A stretch of 64,000 bases of DNA from Arthrinium phaeospermum. Taxonomy: Eukaryota > Ascomycota > Sordariomycetes > Amphisphaeriales > Apiosporaceae. A program made the position numbers and the translations under genes. Within the stretch, counting starts at the first letter, position 1. Every line of letters begins with the position of its first letter. Positions 54,690 through 64,000 of the stretch are shown here, piece after piece. The notes beneath the pieces were generated by a model. That model was not told where the DNA came from. It made no database searches and was given only the letters and a program-made list of their open reading frames with translations. Location of the stretch: positions 620,001-684,000 of the forward strand of contig QYRS01000009.1 in assembly GCA_006503535.1 (NCBI GenBank), written 5' to 3'.

Positions 54690-57600
54690 GCTGGCTGGGC
54701 GCGCGGCAATTGGATGTGAGTGGGGGGGTTATGCAATCAAATCTATGACGACAGGGCTTGGTCGTTGGTCGACAGGGATGCGGCGATAGGTTGATGGGCT
54801 TTTCCGGGTTCGGGTTGCGCGTATTTACTTTGTTGTTTTGATATTGGGAAGTCGGTTTAAGCTACTCCCCGCTTGGGCAGCTGCTTTCCTGGCCATAAAT
54901 ACCGGTCCCTAAAGATGTGGCCGGTGTCTCAGCCACAACCGAGCATTAACCGTAGCACTTAGTCAGCTGGAGATCTGCACATGATTGCCGGTCGCAGCCA
55001 AGGCCGGCGTGCTGGAGTGTGAGATGTTTGAGTGCCCAACCTAGCTCGGATCACCCTCGGCAGACCCCGAGCTCCAGCCCACTCATTATGCGAGGCTAAA
55101 CCGGCAGGTTGGGTCGCCAGGGGCACGCCTGGATGGCGGGAAAAGCCCAACACGAACCTCGCTGTTTTCTTTTTGACGACTTTTCGTGTTTTCCAGTCGC
55201 TTTTCGCATCGAGCCACCTCTCTAGGCGAAAAGTTCTTTCACCGCCAATCAATTGCTGTAATTGCGCGGGCGCGGATCACGTCGCAGCGCGTCTCTGCCG
55301 GGTGTGCTCAGACCACCCTCTGCGCTGTCCCGTCGGTCCTGTCCCAGAAATACGTCACCGCATGTCTCCTTGATATCCATTTTTCCGGAAAACCGCCTCC
55401 CTGGATTTTCGTCTCCTGATATTTGGCTCAGATCAATAAATTGGGACTTGATCATATGTAATTGCAAATCGCAATGACCATCTCTTTCAAGGGTCAAATT
55501 GGATAAAATGTATAAATCGATCAGATTGCCCTGCCCGGCACTTCTCCCACAAAAACCCGAAACTACGGAAGCGTCTGTAGCCCGGCCAAACGACGACTAC
55601 CGTGATAACTGCTCATGTGGGTCCGGTCATCCCGAAGCCAACTATTTAACCGCCTAGCCCTGTTTCATAGACTTTTGCAGGAAGAACAAAACGGATAAAC
55701 CGCTTCAACATTTTATTATTGCAGAACGACTGGCCTAAGGCAGATATGCTCTGAAAGGCACTTACAGTGAACTATGGTCGCACCGCGAGGGCGGTCAAGA
55801 ATATCGAGGTAGACTTTTACGAGATTATAGCAGCCAGCAAGGGAAAGGGGAGACACGCAAGCGATGAAACAGATATGTATGGCATTGAGTACAATTTTGC
55901 CAGAACACCATTCCGTGGTTCTTTGTTACAGGTTTCGGGGGTCCCGGTCTAGGGCTGGCTCACACCGGAACCGGCGGGAAAGTGCGCATCCTCCGCTGCT
56001 CCAACGTTCCATGCATTTTCCAAGGTATCAAAACGGATGAATAGGTAGGCATGTGTCTTTCCCAACCAGACAATGACGCCCGGCTGTCCGAAAACGTTGG
56101 TCTAGCTTTCATGGCCAACCAGATGAAATACCCAGGAGACCTGCATTAAGAGATATGACAAAATAGGCGAATACTTTGTCGCGTTTGCGTTTGCTTACAC
56201 AGTTCTAGACGACAAAACGAAATCTAGATAGGTCGATATTTAAGCCTTCGAACGAGGTTGTCTGGCGTGATCCTCTTAGAGCCTTGTACTCGTCGACAAA
56301 AGTTCTGTGCAACGAAGATGGTTTGCTCTCGGGATCTATATACGTCAACTTACATGAGGCCGGACAGTCAATTGTGGATCAGGAAGATTGCATGATGGCC
56401 TTTCTGGCATCGAGCATTCTCTGGATGGTACATACACGTGTACATCATCGAAAGCTAGAAGGTTGGTCATGTTTTGAACAGTCTACCAATAATCCTGGGA
56501 AGATGATTCATTTTGATGGACACTATTGGAAATATCCTCGAGCCTGTAGCTATCCTGGGCAATTGAGGTAAGTCCGGCAATGAACACGAATTATCGTCGT
56601 CTAACAGTAGACACCAAAATCAATAAGACTGGCATGTTGACGTCTGGGTGGTCTTCAATCCAGACACGGGCTGGTCGACGGGCATTATTCCACCGCATCA
56701 AACAAGCTTTCCTGGTACTTGGCTGGGACAATGTGTTATGAGATATGTTTGGGGAATACTATAGTTTTGATCTGCTAGAGAATATGGCCCTTAGATGCTT
56801 CTCTGAGGCGCAAATTGGCCCAGAAATGAAGGCGTGGGTGGATGATATTTAGTGCATCCACAACTGCCGTTCGGCCCACGAAAATGGCGATTCAATCTAT
56901 TGCCCAATGCAGAATACTTTCCGATTCAATGATGAGCGTCCAGCAAGGTAACTATGTAGCGTCGCTCAATGACACCAAATATGCTGCATTCCTTCCGAGT
57001 TTAGATTTCTTGCTGACACCTGCACTTTGCCTGTGAGAACCTTACGTTTTTGACCCAATGGCTTAGTAGTGCATTGAATGCGAGAAGGGGGATGAAACGA
57101 CAGGAAAATGTCGGGAAAGACCCACTGATACCCATATACCATAGATGTGTGATTGATTACTAATTATTACACCTGCTGGCGAAGAGGTTCTTGCAAGCAA
57201 AACAATTAGTGTTGGCAGTAGCTCGAAGCCTCCCTGCAGCCCCGCCCTAAGACGAAGGCTTGGGCCTTGGGGAAAAGGTTGGACCCTGCTTCAATGACGA
57301 CATGGTCGAACAGCAGAAGCCATGCCGGGCTATCCACGAAGTTGTGGTCAAAACATAGGTAGGTAGGCATGTAGATTAGGTAGGTAGGTACAGAACACAG
57401 TTAAACTATATCTAAAGAAGGAAGGAAGTCGATGTAGTGCAGTTGAAACCCCGCTCAACCGAGCTCTCAATCGTTGGGGTCTGGCTGGCTAATTCTTATG
57501 CTCTCCTTTGCCTTTGCCTCATCATCCGATGCGTTTCCTCACATCGACTTAAACACTTTGTGCATTACTAATTGACTTAGCGAGTCAAACTTCGTCAATA

Positions 57601-57700
57601 TCAATTTTTGTTCTTTCGCCCTCACATCCGAATCCGTATGTCACCCATCGCTTTGCGAATATCGAATTTATACGACCGATTGCATACTAATTATTGATGG
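54690..57700. other. Long gene-poor stretch
   Basis: Several frames of 60-110 codons, the best at 56284-56571 (V-N-L-H-E-A-G-Q...L-A-S-S-I-L-W-M-V), look like fragments at most. A (TAGG)n microsatellite is near 57358-57392. No gene is supported. Confidence 0.4.
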
Positions 57701-57812
57701 CGTAAATTTGTTATAATACCAGTACCAGCATCCCCAGCAGCCCCAGGATCCCCAGCAGCCTCAGCAGCCTCAGCAGCAGCCACAGCACCACCACAGCAGC
57801 AACAACAGCACC

Positions 57813-58622
57813 ATGGCGACCACGTATGTTATACACCCTAACCCCTGAACATGATGCGAAGCGACTTGAGCTAATGAGGAGTGATATATAGATTCTCACC
57901 CGGTACCGATGGGGCTCTGCCCACCAAGCCCGCGGCCCTGCCCTCGGCCCCCAGCAGCAGCAGCACCAGCGCCACTACCACCAAGACTGATGCCCCCCCA
58001 CCCCGCCGTCATCAAGGCGGCTCAAGAGGCAGCCGCTCACATGGCTCGTCGAAAGCGTGGCAATTTCGGTCGAGCAACTCGCGGGCGTTGACCTCGCGGC
58101 CACCCCGCATGCCCAGATCTGTCGGGCCTCTGCGCGGGTGGCTCGCACGGCCGCCGACAACGATGACGACGAAACGGCCAAGATGGCCAGCGGTCGATGC
58201 CTCGACCTCGCTGCCTCTGCCTTCACCACCATCGTACCCAGGCCCGTTTGCACAATCTTTAGCACCAGCGTCGCGCCCAGCAACGGCACCACCAGCTCCG
58301 GCACCACCACGACCAGTTCCCTGCTGGCCCCGTCGACACCGCCGGCTTCTTGCCAGCAACAAGGCCCACGGGGTGGTCCCCCTCAAAATGACCTTCGATA
58401 CCACAACCGACACCACCACTATCACCATCACCTGAGGCCAGCTCAGCGCCACCAACAACGGCGCCACGCGGTATTCCTGTAGTGGTGTCGTGGCTGCAAG
58501 TCTTCGGTCTGATCGACTGGGCGCTGGGCTCGCTCCGGCGGCTCGTATTGTCCAGCAAGTGGACGAGGGCCTTTGTAGCTGCTCTGCAATACTACCACCA
58601 CCCCAATAACAGTAGCGACGTC
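57813..58622 (+). pseudogene. ITWG family, units E0 and E1 (merged, broken)
   Basis: E0 begins with an 11-nt exon (57813-57823, M-A-T-T), an intron (57824-57891 with TGAGCTAATG) and F-S-P-G-T-D-G-A-L-P-T-K-P. It then jumps to P-A-V-I-K-A-A-Q-E-A-A-A, which belongs after the core, and to D-E-T-A-K-M-A-S-G. A second N-terminus follows (N-K-A-H-G-V-V-P-L-K-M-T-F-D, similar to N-K-V-S-G-V-V-P-P-K-T-T-F-D of unit C), then T-I-T-I-T-stop: a TGA at 58433-58435 stands where unit C has W of I-T-W-G. Further a frame break precedes G-I-P-V-V-V-S-W-L-Q-V-F-G-L-I-D-W-A-L-G. The core stops after F-V-A-A-L-Q. Recombined and inactivated copy. Confidence 0.65.
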
Positions 58623-59217
58623 AACCGCAGCCGCAACAGTAGCAACAGCAGACGCAGCAGACGTAATAACAGGAATAGAGCAGTAGCAACAAGAACAGCA
58701 GCAGCAATAGCAATAGTGGCAGCAGCAACACCACCACGAGCCGTAACAGCAACAGCAATACCACCACCACCATCATCATCATCATCCAGATTGCCACCCC
58801 CGCTCCCACCACCGCCGACCGGGTAAGTTGCGTTCCGGCTCTTACCTTTCCACCTGGGATAATGCTAACTTGAGGTGCTACACAGTCGATCCACATCACA
58901 TGAGGCCGATTAGGAGCCGGGGCCACAGGGGCCACCGGTATCCCGGTAGTTATGTCTTGGATGCAACTCTTCGGGCTGGTGGAGTGGGGGCTCACGTTCG
59001 TCCGTCGCCGGTTCCTCGCCAGCAAGAGGGCCCGTAGCTTTGCCACGGCACTGCGCCTCTGGGACCCCGCCGTCATCAAGGCGGCTAAGGCAGCCATCGT
59101 CTGGGTCTCTGCAGGCGTGGCCTGAACCTGACCTAACATTGCAAACGAGGAGATGGCCAAGATCTCGGTCGGCCACCGGGGACGGATCCTAGGTGGCTTG
59201 GCCACTCATGTCACCAC
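58623..59217 (+). pseudogene. ITWG family, unit E2 (stop in place of Trp)
   Basis: Exonic Thr/Ala/Asp-Arg sequence (T-A-D-R) is followed by an intron (58823-58885, GTAAGT...TACACAG), and then S-I-H-I-T-stop-G-R-L-G: the TGA at 58901-58903 replaces the Trp of I-T-W-G. The frame continues with G-I-P-V-V-M-S-W-M-Q-L-F-G-L-V-E-W-G-L, L-W-D-P-A-V-I-K-A-A and A-I-V-W-V-S-A-G-V-A before a stop. After a frame change, N-I-A-N-E-E-M-A-K follows. The intron matches the one in unit B; unit C lacks it. Confidence 0.7.
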
Positions 59218-59236
59218 CGCCGTCACCACCATCATC

Positions 59237-60106
59237 ATGCCAACGTACGGCTTCATGCCTTTGCCCCTAAATTTGCTTTGGGACGAGCTGAGCTAATATT
59301 ATTCATCGTTGAATAGCTCGACCAGTCCAATCGGCGCCGGGGCCCTGTCCCCCTACCGCAACAGCACCGCCGCCACAACCCCTTCCACCTTCGCCAACTG
59401 CCCTTCGCCGACTACCACCACCACCAACAACACCACCACTAACAATACCACCACCAACAACACCACCGCCGCCGACGACCCCCCGGCTGGCTCCCCCACC
59501 TCCTCCTCCTCCTCCAACCCCATCTACATCACATGGGGCAACCTCGGCCTCGGGGAAAAGGGGGCCAATGGCATCCCCGTATAGGTGTCATGGCTGCAGG
59601 TGTTCGGCGTCGTGGACTGGGCGCTCGGGTGGCTGCACCGCCTCTTCCTGGCCTCCGGGCAGGCCCGCGCGGTCGCCCGCGCAATGAAGTTGTGGGACAC
59701 CGCGGTCATCGAGGCCGCTGCTGCCGACGCTGCCGACCCTGGCGCGCGGGCCCGGCGGGTCGAGGCCTTGGCCGCCGCCGCCGACGCTGCCGCTGCCGCT
59801 GCTGACGAGATCGCCGGCTCCAACCCGGCCGCCCGGCCCCTGGCCGGTATCACACGCGCTGCCGCCCGCCTTGCCGCCGCCTGCGCCGCTGCCTCTCCGA
59901 CGAGGAGGGTGCCAAGACTGCCGGCCGGTGGCCCTCCTCCTCCTCCTCACCACCCCCACCCCAATCCACCCAGCAGCAGCAGCAGGCACAGCAGCACCAG
60001 ACGCAGCAGCAGCAACAGTAAGAGCAGCGGCAACAACAACAGTTGCAACAGTAGCAACAGCAGCAACCGACGCCGCAACCGTGGCTCTGTCGGCTCGGGC
60101 CGCTAG
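59237..60106 (+). pseudogene. ITWG family, unit F (single in-frame stop)
   Basis: Exon 1 is 59237-59244 (ATG CCA AC), the intron 59245-59316 (TGAGCTAATATT...AATAG) and exon 2 59317-60106. N-terminus: S-T-S-P-I-G-A-G-A then a long Thr/Asn repeat. Core: I-T-W-G-N-L-G-L-G-E-K-G-A-N-G-I-P-V-stop-V-S-W-L-Q-V-F-G-V-V-D-W-A-L-G. The TAG at 59582-59584 occupies the position of the W in unit C's G-I-P-V-W-V-S. After it, the whole C-terminal half is open: L-W-D-T-A-V-I-E-A-A, the alanine-rich part, the Ser/Asn tail and R-R-R-N-R-G-S-V-G-S-G-R. Apart from that one stop it is complete, and a read-through or recoded product would be full length. Confidence 0.75.
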
Positions 60107-60365
60107 GCAGCAGTAGCAGCAGTATCAAGGCGTTTGATCATTATCATTACGACTATGCAAGGCGTACGGCATTGGTTTTCTTAGGGGATGGAGGGAAAGG
60201 GCCAATCATGGCGTTATCGGAGGAGTTAACCTTGCGCATTTCACGCTTGGCAGACGAGCCTTCTTCACGGGTTGTACAACCGGGCGCTATCGATACACAG
60301 TTGACAGTTGGGTCGGCCCTGAACCCGCATAACACATGAACGTGCGACTGGTCTGATTTGCATTC

Positions 60366-60560
60366 GTGTGGAATCAGAACGAAACGTGGCTCCGGGTCTT
60401 TGGCCTGGTGGAGTGGACGCCGGCGTGGCTGCGTCACTTGTTTCTGGCCTTCGAGCCATCTCGCGCGCTGGCGCGCAAGCTGCTGCTCTGGGACCTCGCG
60501 GTCATCGAGGCCGCAGCCACCGCCAACCCTGCCACCCGTCCTCTGCCGCCATCATTCTCA
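60366..60560 (+). pseudogene. ITWG family, unit H (core fragment)
   Basis: Reads W-L-R-V-F-G-L-V-E-W-T-P-A-W-L-R-H-L-F-L-A, then L-L-L-W-D-L-A-V-I-E-A-A-A-T-A-N-P-A. The N-terminal part and the tail are missing. It abuts unit G directly. Confidence 0.65.
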
Positions 60561-60561
60561 C

Positions 60562-61316
60562 TAACTCCCCCATATACATAACTTAGGGCGACCTCAGACT
60601 GGGCGGCAAAGGCACCACAGGCACCCCGTGTGGGTGTTATGGCTACAAGTCTTTAGCCTAATCAACTGGGCGCTCGGGTGGCTACGCCGCGTCTTCTTGG
60701 CCTTCGAGCCGTCGCGCTCCCTGGCGCGCAAGCTGATGCTGTAGGACCTCGCGGTCATCGAAGCCGCAGCCGCCGCTGCCACCGACCCTGGTGCGCAGGC
60801 CCGCCGCGCCGCCCACGTCGAAGCTACTGGCGCCGCCGCCAACGCCGTCAACCCCTCCGCCGGGTCCCTGGCCGCAATCTGCTGCGCCGCGGCCGCCATA
60901 GCGCGCGCCAGAGTTGACGCCAGCAATGAGGAAGTCGCAATATCAACCGCCATCACCACCGCCGATCCTGATGCTCGGGCCCGGTGCGCCAAGACCAACG
61001 CCGATGCTGCTGATGCCATCAACGCCGCCAAGGAGATTGTCGCTGCTATTCTTGCCGCCCGCCCCTTTGCTGCCCTCTCCCACAACAAAGTCCGCGCCGC
61101 CGCCGAGGATGCCGCCGCCACCCTCGAACAATGGCTCTCCCGGCCCATCTCTAGCGTGGTGGTCGAGGGGGACGCCCGGGCTCTCTCCCCCGGCCCCCAG
61201 GATCGCCGCAACCTATCGACCCTCGACGTTAGCATTTGCTCTTTTTGGAGGGAAGAGGATGTCTCAAGAGGGAACAATGGGAGTTTCTCGAATAAACGGT
61301 TCCTCTTTCCATCGTG
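60562..61316 (+). pseudogene. ITWG family, unit G (long alanine-rich copy, two stops at Trp codons)
   Basis: I-Y-I-T-stop-G-D-L-R-L-G-G-K-G-T-T-G-T-P: the TAG at 60584-60586 sits at the I-T-W position. After a one-base gap in a C run near 60624, W-V-L-W-L-Q-V-F-S-L-I-N-W-A-L-G-W-L-R-R-V follows, then L-M-L-stop-D-L-A-V-I-E-A-A, with a TAG at 60742-60744 in place of the W of L-W-D. A long alanine-rich helical region (A-R-V-D-A-S-N-E-E-V-A-I) with no Ser/Asn tail follows, continuing with few breaks to about 61316. Confidence 0.7.
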
Positions 61317-61411
61317 AGACACTGGGATAGCTTGGAATAAACACTAAACCAGGAAGGAATAAACATCGAAAGTCGCTTACCAGCCGCTTTGACCGCCACG
61401 ACTCCATCCAC

Positions 61412-61545
61412 TAGGAGGACAACCAGCCTGTGCGCCATCCACGCCAAGCGTGTCGCCATCCAGTCTAAGGACACCATCCTGCGCGCCATCCACGCCTAGC
61501 GTGTTACCATCCAGTCGAAGGACATCCAGCTTGCCCGCCGCAACT
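61412..61545 (+). pseudogene. Histone H3 C-terminal fragment with a 51-bp internal duplication
   Basis: The plus strand reads L-C-A-I-H-A-K-R-V-A-I-Q-S-K-D, then a second copy A-I-H-A-stop-R-V-T-I-Q-S-K-D-I-Q-L-A-R-R. The sequence immediately upstream (GAGGACA-CCA-CCTGTGCGCC with one extra A and one G) matches the E-D-T-N-L-C-A region of histone H3 with a frame break. The two copies are offset by 51 bp. Histone H3 is strongly conserved, so the assignment is secure. It is a dead fragment. Confidence 0.85.
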
Positions 61546-62430
61546 CCTCGGAGTTTCTGGGGATTGCAACAGTGGAGGATGAACACTTCATGAGCAATAT
61601 GGAATGGTTTTGATGACAACGGTCTTGAAGGGTAAAGGGTTAATCATGTCGTTTGTGTTCGCGTTGATTTTTCATGAGTGAGGGCAGTATCTTTATCTTG
61701 AATTGATACAGGCCGCCCGAGGCACCAACCAGACATACAGACTTCTTCTCCCTTGTGACTTGCTTGCTGTGATATTTGCCTTTCGTAACATGAGTAGGGC
61801 TGCCCTTGTCCTTGATGGCGAGCTAATCCAAGCCCTGTCACCCCAATTTCATGGAGCGACAGACATTCGCGGCTGCGGCAATGCAATATTATTTCTATAT
61901 GGATACTGTGCCGAGACACCTAGAAGAGTAGATCCCTGCGTTGCCCGTAGACAGTTGAGACGGCTAATCTAATAAGTTAATTTCTGCCACCCCACGCCTG
62001 ATTTCGACTCTCTCCTAACGTCGGTTTCATCCCTCTCATCAACTTTGCCATCGACTGGACCATGCACCTTTAGACCAGCGTTGGAGCCAGCATTTGAGCA
62101 CAATACATCATGACGTCAATGTCGAAATCGCATGTTCGTTAGGAAGAATTATTGTTAACTGCATATGTCAGATGTCTATTCTGGCACAAAGATTAGCTTG
62201 AAGGCTGGTAGGCTGGCTCGTTGTTCTAGTCCACAACGGGAGAGAATACACAAGTACCTATCTAATACCCCCTGGAGGGGTCTGGGTTGGCGCCTGTAGG
62301 GTGTGTTTAGGGTCAAAATGGCCAAGAACCCACTTGTCTTAGCACGTTGAAACACTGTTGGGTCCCTTTACTTGCCCGCACAGGCATTGAGTACGGGTAC
62401 TAACGTCCACCTGTCACCTAATGCATCTGG
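61546..62430. other. Spacer, nothing recognised
   Basis: Short frames only. The interval lies within the family array but I see no clear family sequence here. Confidence 0.4.
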
Positions 62431-62439
62431 ATGACTTTA

Positions 62440-62750
62440 AAACCACAACCATCAAGTTCCGGAAGAAGCCACTCGTTCAGCAACTCAGTCTTATCCATTT
62501 GTTGGCCCAAACCCGCCACCGTTGCGGACTTGGTTCGTACCGCTACCATCAACAAGGACGAGGAGGTAGCGAAGGTCACTACTGCTCGGGCCCTCGCGAT
62601 CGTTGATACTGCTGATGCTGCCAACCTGCGCGAAGAGCGCGCAAAACGCTACACCGCCAAGGCCGATGCTACTTCCTGAGCAAACGAGCACCTCACCGCC
62701 AGCAGCCACGTCGCCGCAACCAGAGCCGTCCCTGTCATTCTAATCAACCG
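62440..62750 (+). pseudogene. ITWG family, unit I (alanine-rich C-terminal fragment)
   Basis: V-R-T-A-T-I-N-K-D-E-E-V-A-K-V-T-T-A-R-A...V-D-T-A-D-A-A-N-L, then a TGA and A-N-E-H-L-T-A-S-S-H-V-A-A. It aligns with the A-R-V-D-A-S-N-E-E-V-A-I-S-T-A-I-T-T...A-D-A-A-D-A-I part of unit G. No core sequence is visible upstream. Confidence 0.5.
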
Positions 62751-63189
62751 ATTGCAATTGGCCGTCACCATTGCAGCCAGAGGACCCGCGGCTAGGCTTC
62801 GGCCAAGCCCTCCGTTTCTACAACTAGGAGATCGTCGACGCGTTCGCTGTCCACGGCTTCGTCCGCTCTGCCAAATCTACCGCACGCTGCTGTTAGCGTA
62901 CACCGTCAGTGCGCCGGACGCGATGGCGTGGCGGGCTATTTCGGGACCCTCGGACTTGAAGCGGCCGTTGCCACCGGAAACGCCGGGCCCCTTCCCGTGT
63001 CAGCAGCAGAAATATAGCTCGATCCTGAGTCTGAGCCAGAACCCGAGTCGGAGACGGCCAGCACTGCGTTCTCGGCGTCGGGCTAGAACTGCCCCATAGC
63101 TAGCGGCCATGCCCGCGGGCGCCGCCGAAAGGCCAATTGTCTCTGGCACCGCGTATCTTCCTTCTCGAGAAACATGTCGGGGGCGAGGA
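62751..63189. other. GC-rich stretch with possible further debris
   Basis: Alanine/arginine/proline-rich frames without a clear match. A gene is not supported. Confidence 0.35.
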
Positions 63190-63292
63190 CGAACAGAAGA
63201 ACACCGAAGTCTGTGCGTGGCTGTTCCTGCTGGCGAGCTTCAGGCTTATCAATTGTGGCCTGGTCTTTCTGCGTCTGATAGTCTCACGCCAG
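63190..63292 (+). pseudogene. ITWG family, unit K (diverged hydrophobic core)
   Basis: Reads C-A-W-L-F-L-L-A-S-F-R-L-I-N-C-G-L-V-F-L-R-L-I-V-S-R. It aligns with S-W-L-Q-V-F-G-L-I-D-W-A-L-G-S-L-R-R-L-V-L-S-S, with the D-W replaced by N-C. It is a diverged relic; the similarity is moderate and could be partly compositional. Confidence 0.4.
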
Positions 63293-63469
63293 TAAGTGGC
63301 TACCGCCAACATATTTCATGAAGCCCGCCGCGATCGAGTCTGGGTCAGGACTTCCTGATACCCAGTGGTCATCGCCGTCGTCACCAAGACTCGCTCGGTT
63401 TCTTGCCCCTGTTCCGCGCCTCCCGTGCTTAGGCGAGAGCGAACACGAAGAAGAAGAGCGTCGAGGTCT

Positions 63470-63640
63470 ACGTATTATGGTTGTTGGCTGGTAACCTTCG
63501 GGGTCATCGATTGGTTTTGCATATGGCGGTACCGGTGGGTTCTCTCTGTCGGCAGCACTCTGTGGCTGGTGAATTACGAGATAATTAACGCCGTCGCTGC
63601 CGCGGAAGATCCCGGGCGCAGTTTAGAATCAGACAAAAGA
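63470..63640 (+). pseudogene. ITWG family, unit J (diverged core)
   Basis: W-L-V-T-F-G-V-I-D-W-F-C-I-W-R-Y-R-W-V-L, then N-Y-E-I-I-N-A-V-A-A-A-E-D-P-G-R, aligning with W-L-Q-V-F-G-V-I-D-W-A-L-G-W-L-R-R-L-F-L and V-I-D-A-V-A-A-A-E of unit B. It lies after an Arg-rich region; no start is identified. Confidence 0.5.
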
Positions 63641-63838
63641 GTATGCCCGTGCAGCGAAGAGAAGGTCGCCGATTTTCCAACCAGAACTGATCTGTATGCG
63701 TTGCACACACCCACGGGTTGTTGTCTTCCAAAACCGGTGGTGTAAACTGCTCTCAATATGTAGTCAGCTTCAAGGCGCCTGCATGAAATGTATTGATCAT
63801 AGAAGGCAGACCATCAGCATCAACCCACTACTGATATG

Positions 63839-64000
63839 ACTGCTATGACTACTAGTACTACCACGCATACTGCTACGACCACCACCACCATTTGGGACAG
63901 CATCAGCAGCAGCAGCAGCGCAAGTTGAGGTAGCAGAAGCAGTAGCATCAGCGCCACAATGGAGGAAAATTCGTGGTGTAATAAAATAGCACAAACTGAT
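63839..64000 (+). other. Thr-rich low-complexity start, possibly the next family unit
   Basis: ATGACTGCTATGACTACTAGTACTACC and following triplets encode M-T-A-M-T-T-S-T-T-T-H-T-A, like the Thr-rich N-termini of family units. It then reaches AGC triplets and a TGA. The window ends before a core could appear. Confidence 0.35.

Noticed and set aside
56284..56571. Plus-strand 95-codon frame
   Set aside because: No domain, no splice structure, and dense stops around it; at best a fragment.
61377..61619. Minus-strand frame with repeated L-R-L-D-G-D-T-L-G-V-D-G-A-Q
   Set aside because: It is the antisense reading of the duplicated histone H3 fragment, which explains the repeat better.

Overview
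The window looks like nuclear DNA of a filamentous ascomycete (Pezizomycotina). The evidence is: introns of 45-90 nt with GT-AG borders and CTAAC/CTAAT branch sites; genes on both strands with no operons; fungus-specific families (Zn2Cys6 knuckles, a DUF3435 recombinase, ZZ/AT-hook and F-box/ankyrin proteins); and a 3.1-kb A+T island almost without CpA/TpG, the mark of repeat-induced point mutation (RIP). The species cannot be fixed from the sequence. The whole window reads as an accessory compartment: no recognisable core metabolic gene, many duplicates, fragments and broken copies.

Region 1 (1-3.9 kb) has at most a partial gene at the left edge and a doubtful proline-rich stretch. Region 2 (3.9-19.3 kb) is a run of DNA- or chromatin-flavoured genes: a PD-(D/E)XK-like protein, a restriction-endonuclease-like domain fused to a protein kinase, an Hsp70-like ATPase ending in a ZZ-type zinc finger, a divergently transcribed protein with two C2H2-like modules and five C-x2-C-x6-C knuckles, a DUF3435 tyrosine recombinase (the family of Starship captains), and a double-ZZ, AT-hook protein convergent with it. 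Region 3 (19.6-25.0 kb) is the RIP-like island, a gene-poor stretch, and a 959-bp element with inverted repeats flanked by TA.

Region 4 (25.7-46 kb) holds ordinary single genes between paralogues: two related secreted cysteine-containing proteins (28.7 and 45.3 kb), a CorA-like membrane protein, an extended SDR, an SRPK-like kinase with a C-terminal membrane segment, a two-exon orphan, two tandem F-box/ankyrin genes with a kinase fragment between them, and an orphan membrane protein.

Region 5 (46-64 kb, plus one outlier at 25.7 kb) is dominated by a family I do not recognise. Its units share a tiny first exon, a threonine/proline/serine-rich N-terminus, the sequence I-T-W-G-x-L-G...G-I-P-V-x-V-S-W-L-Q-x-F-G-L-V-D-W-A-L-G-W-L-R-R, an L-W-D-x-A-V-I-E-A-A alanine-rich helix region, and a Ser/Asn-rich tail ending in Arg/Gly. 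At least ten units are visible. One (49.2-50.2 kb) is fully open. The others are broken by frame shifts and by stop codons that repeatedly replace conserved tryptophans. This family is the best candidate here for something undescribed.

Several otherwise good genes lack exactly one base within or beside a short C/G-rich run (about 4665, 9113, 11828, 25880 and 60624). This looks more like residual sequencing error than decay, and affects how broken genes should be read.
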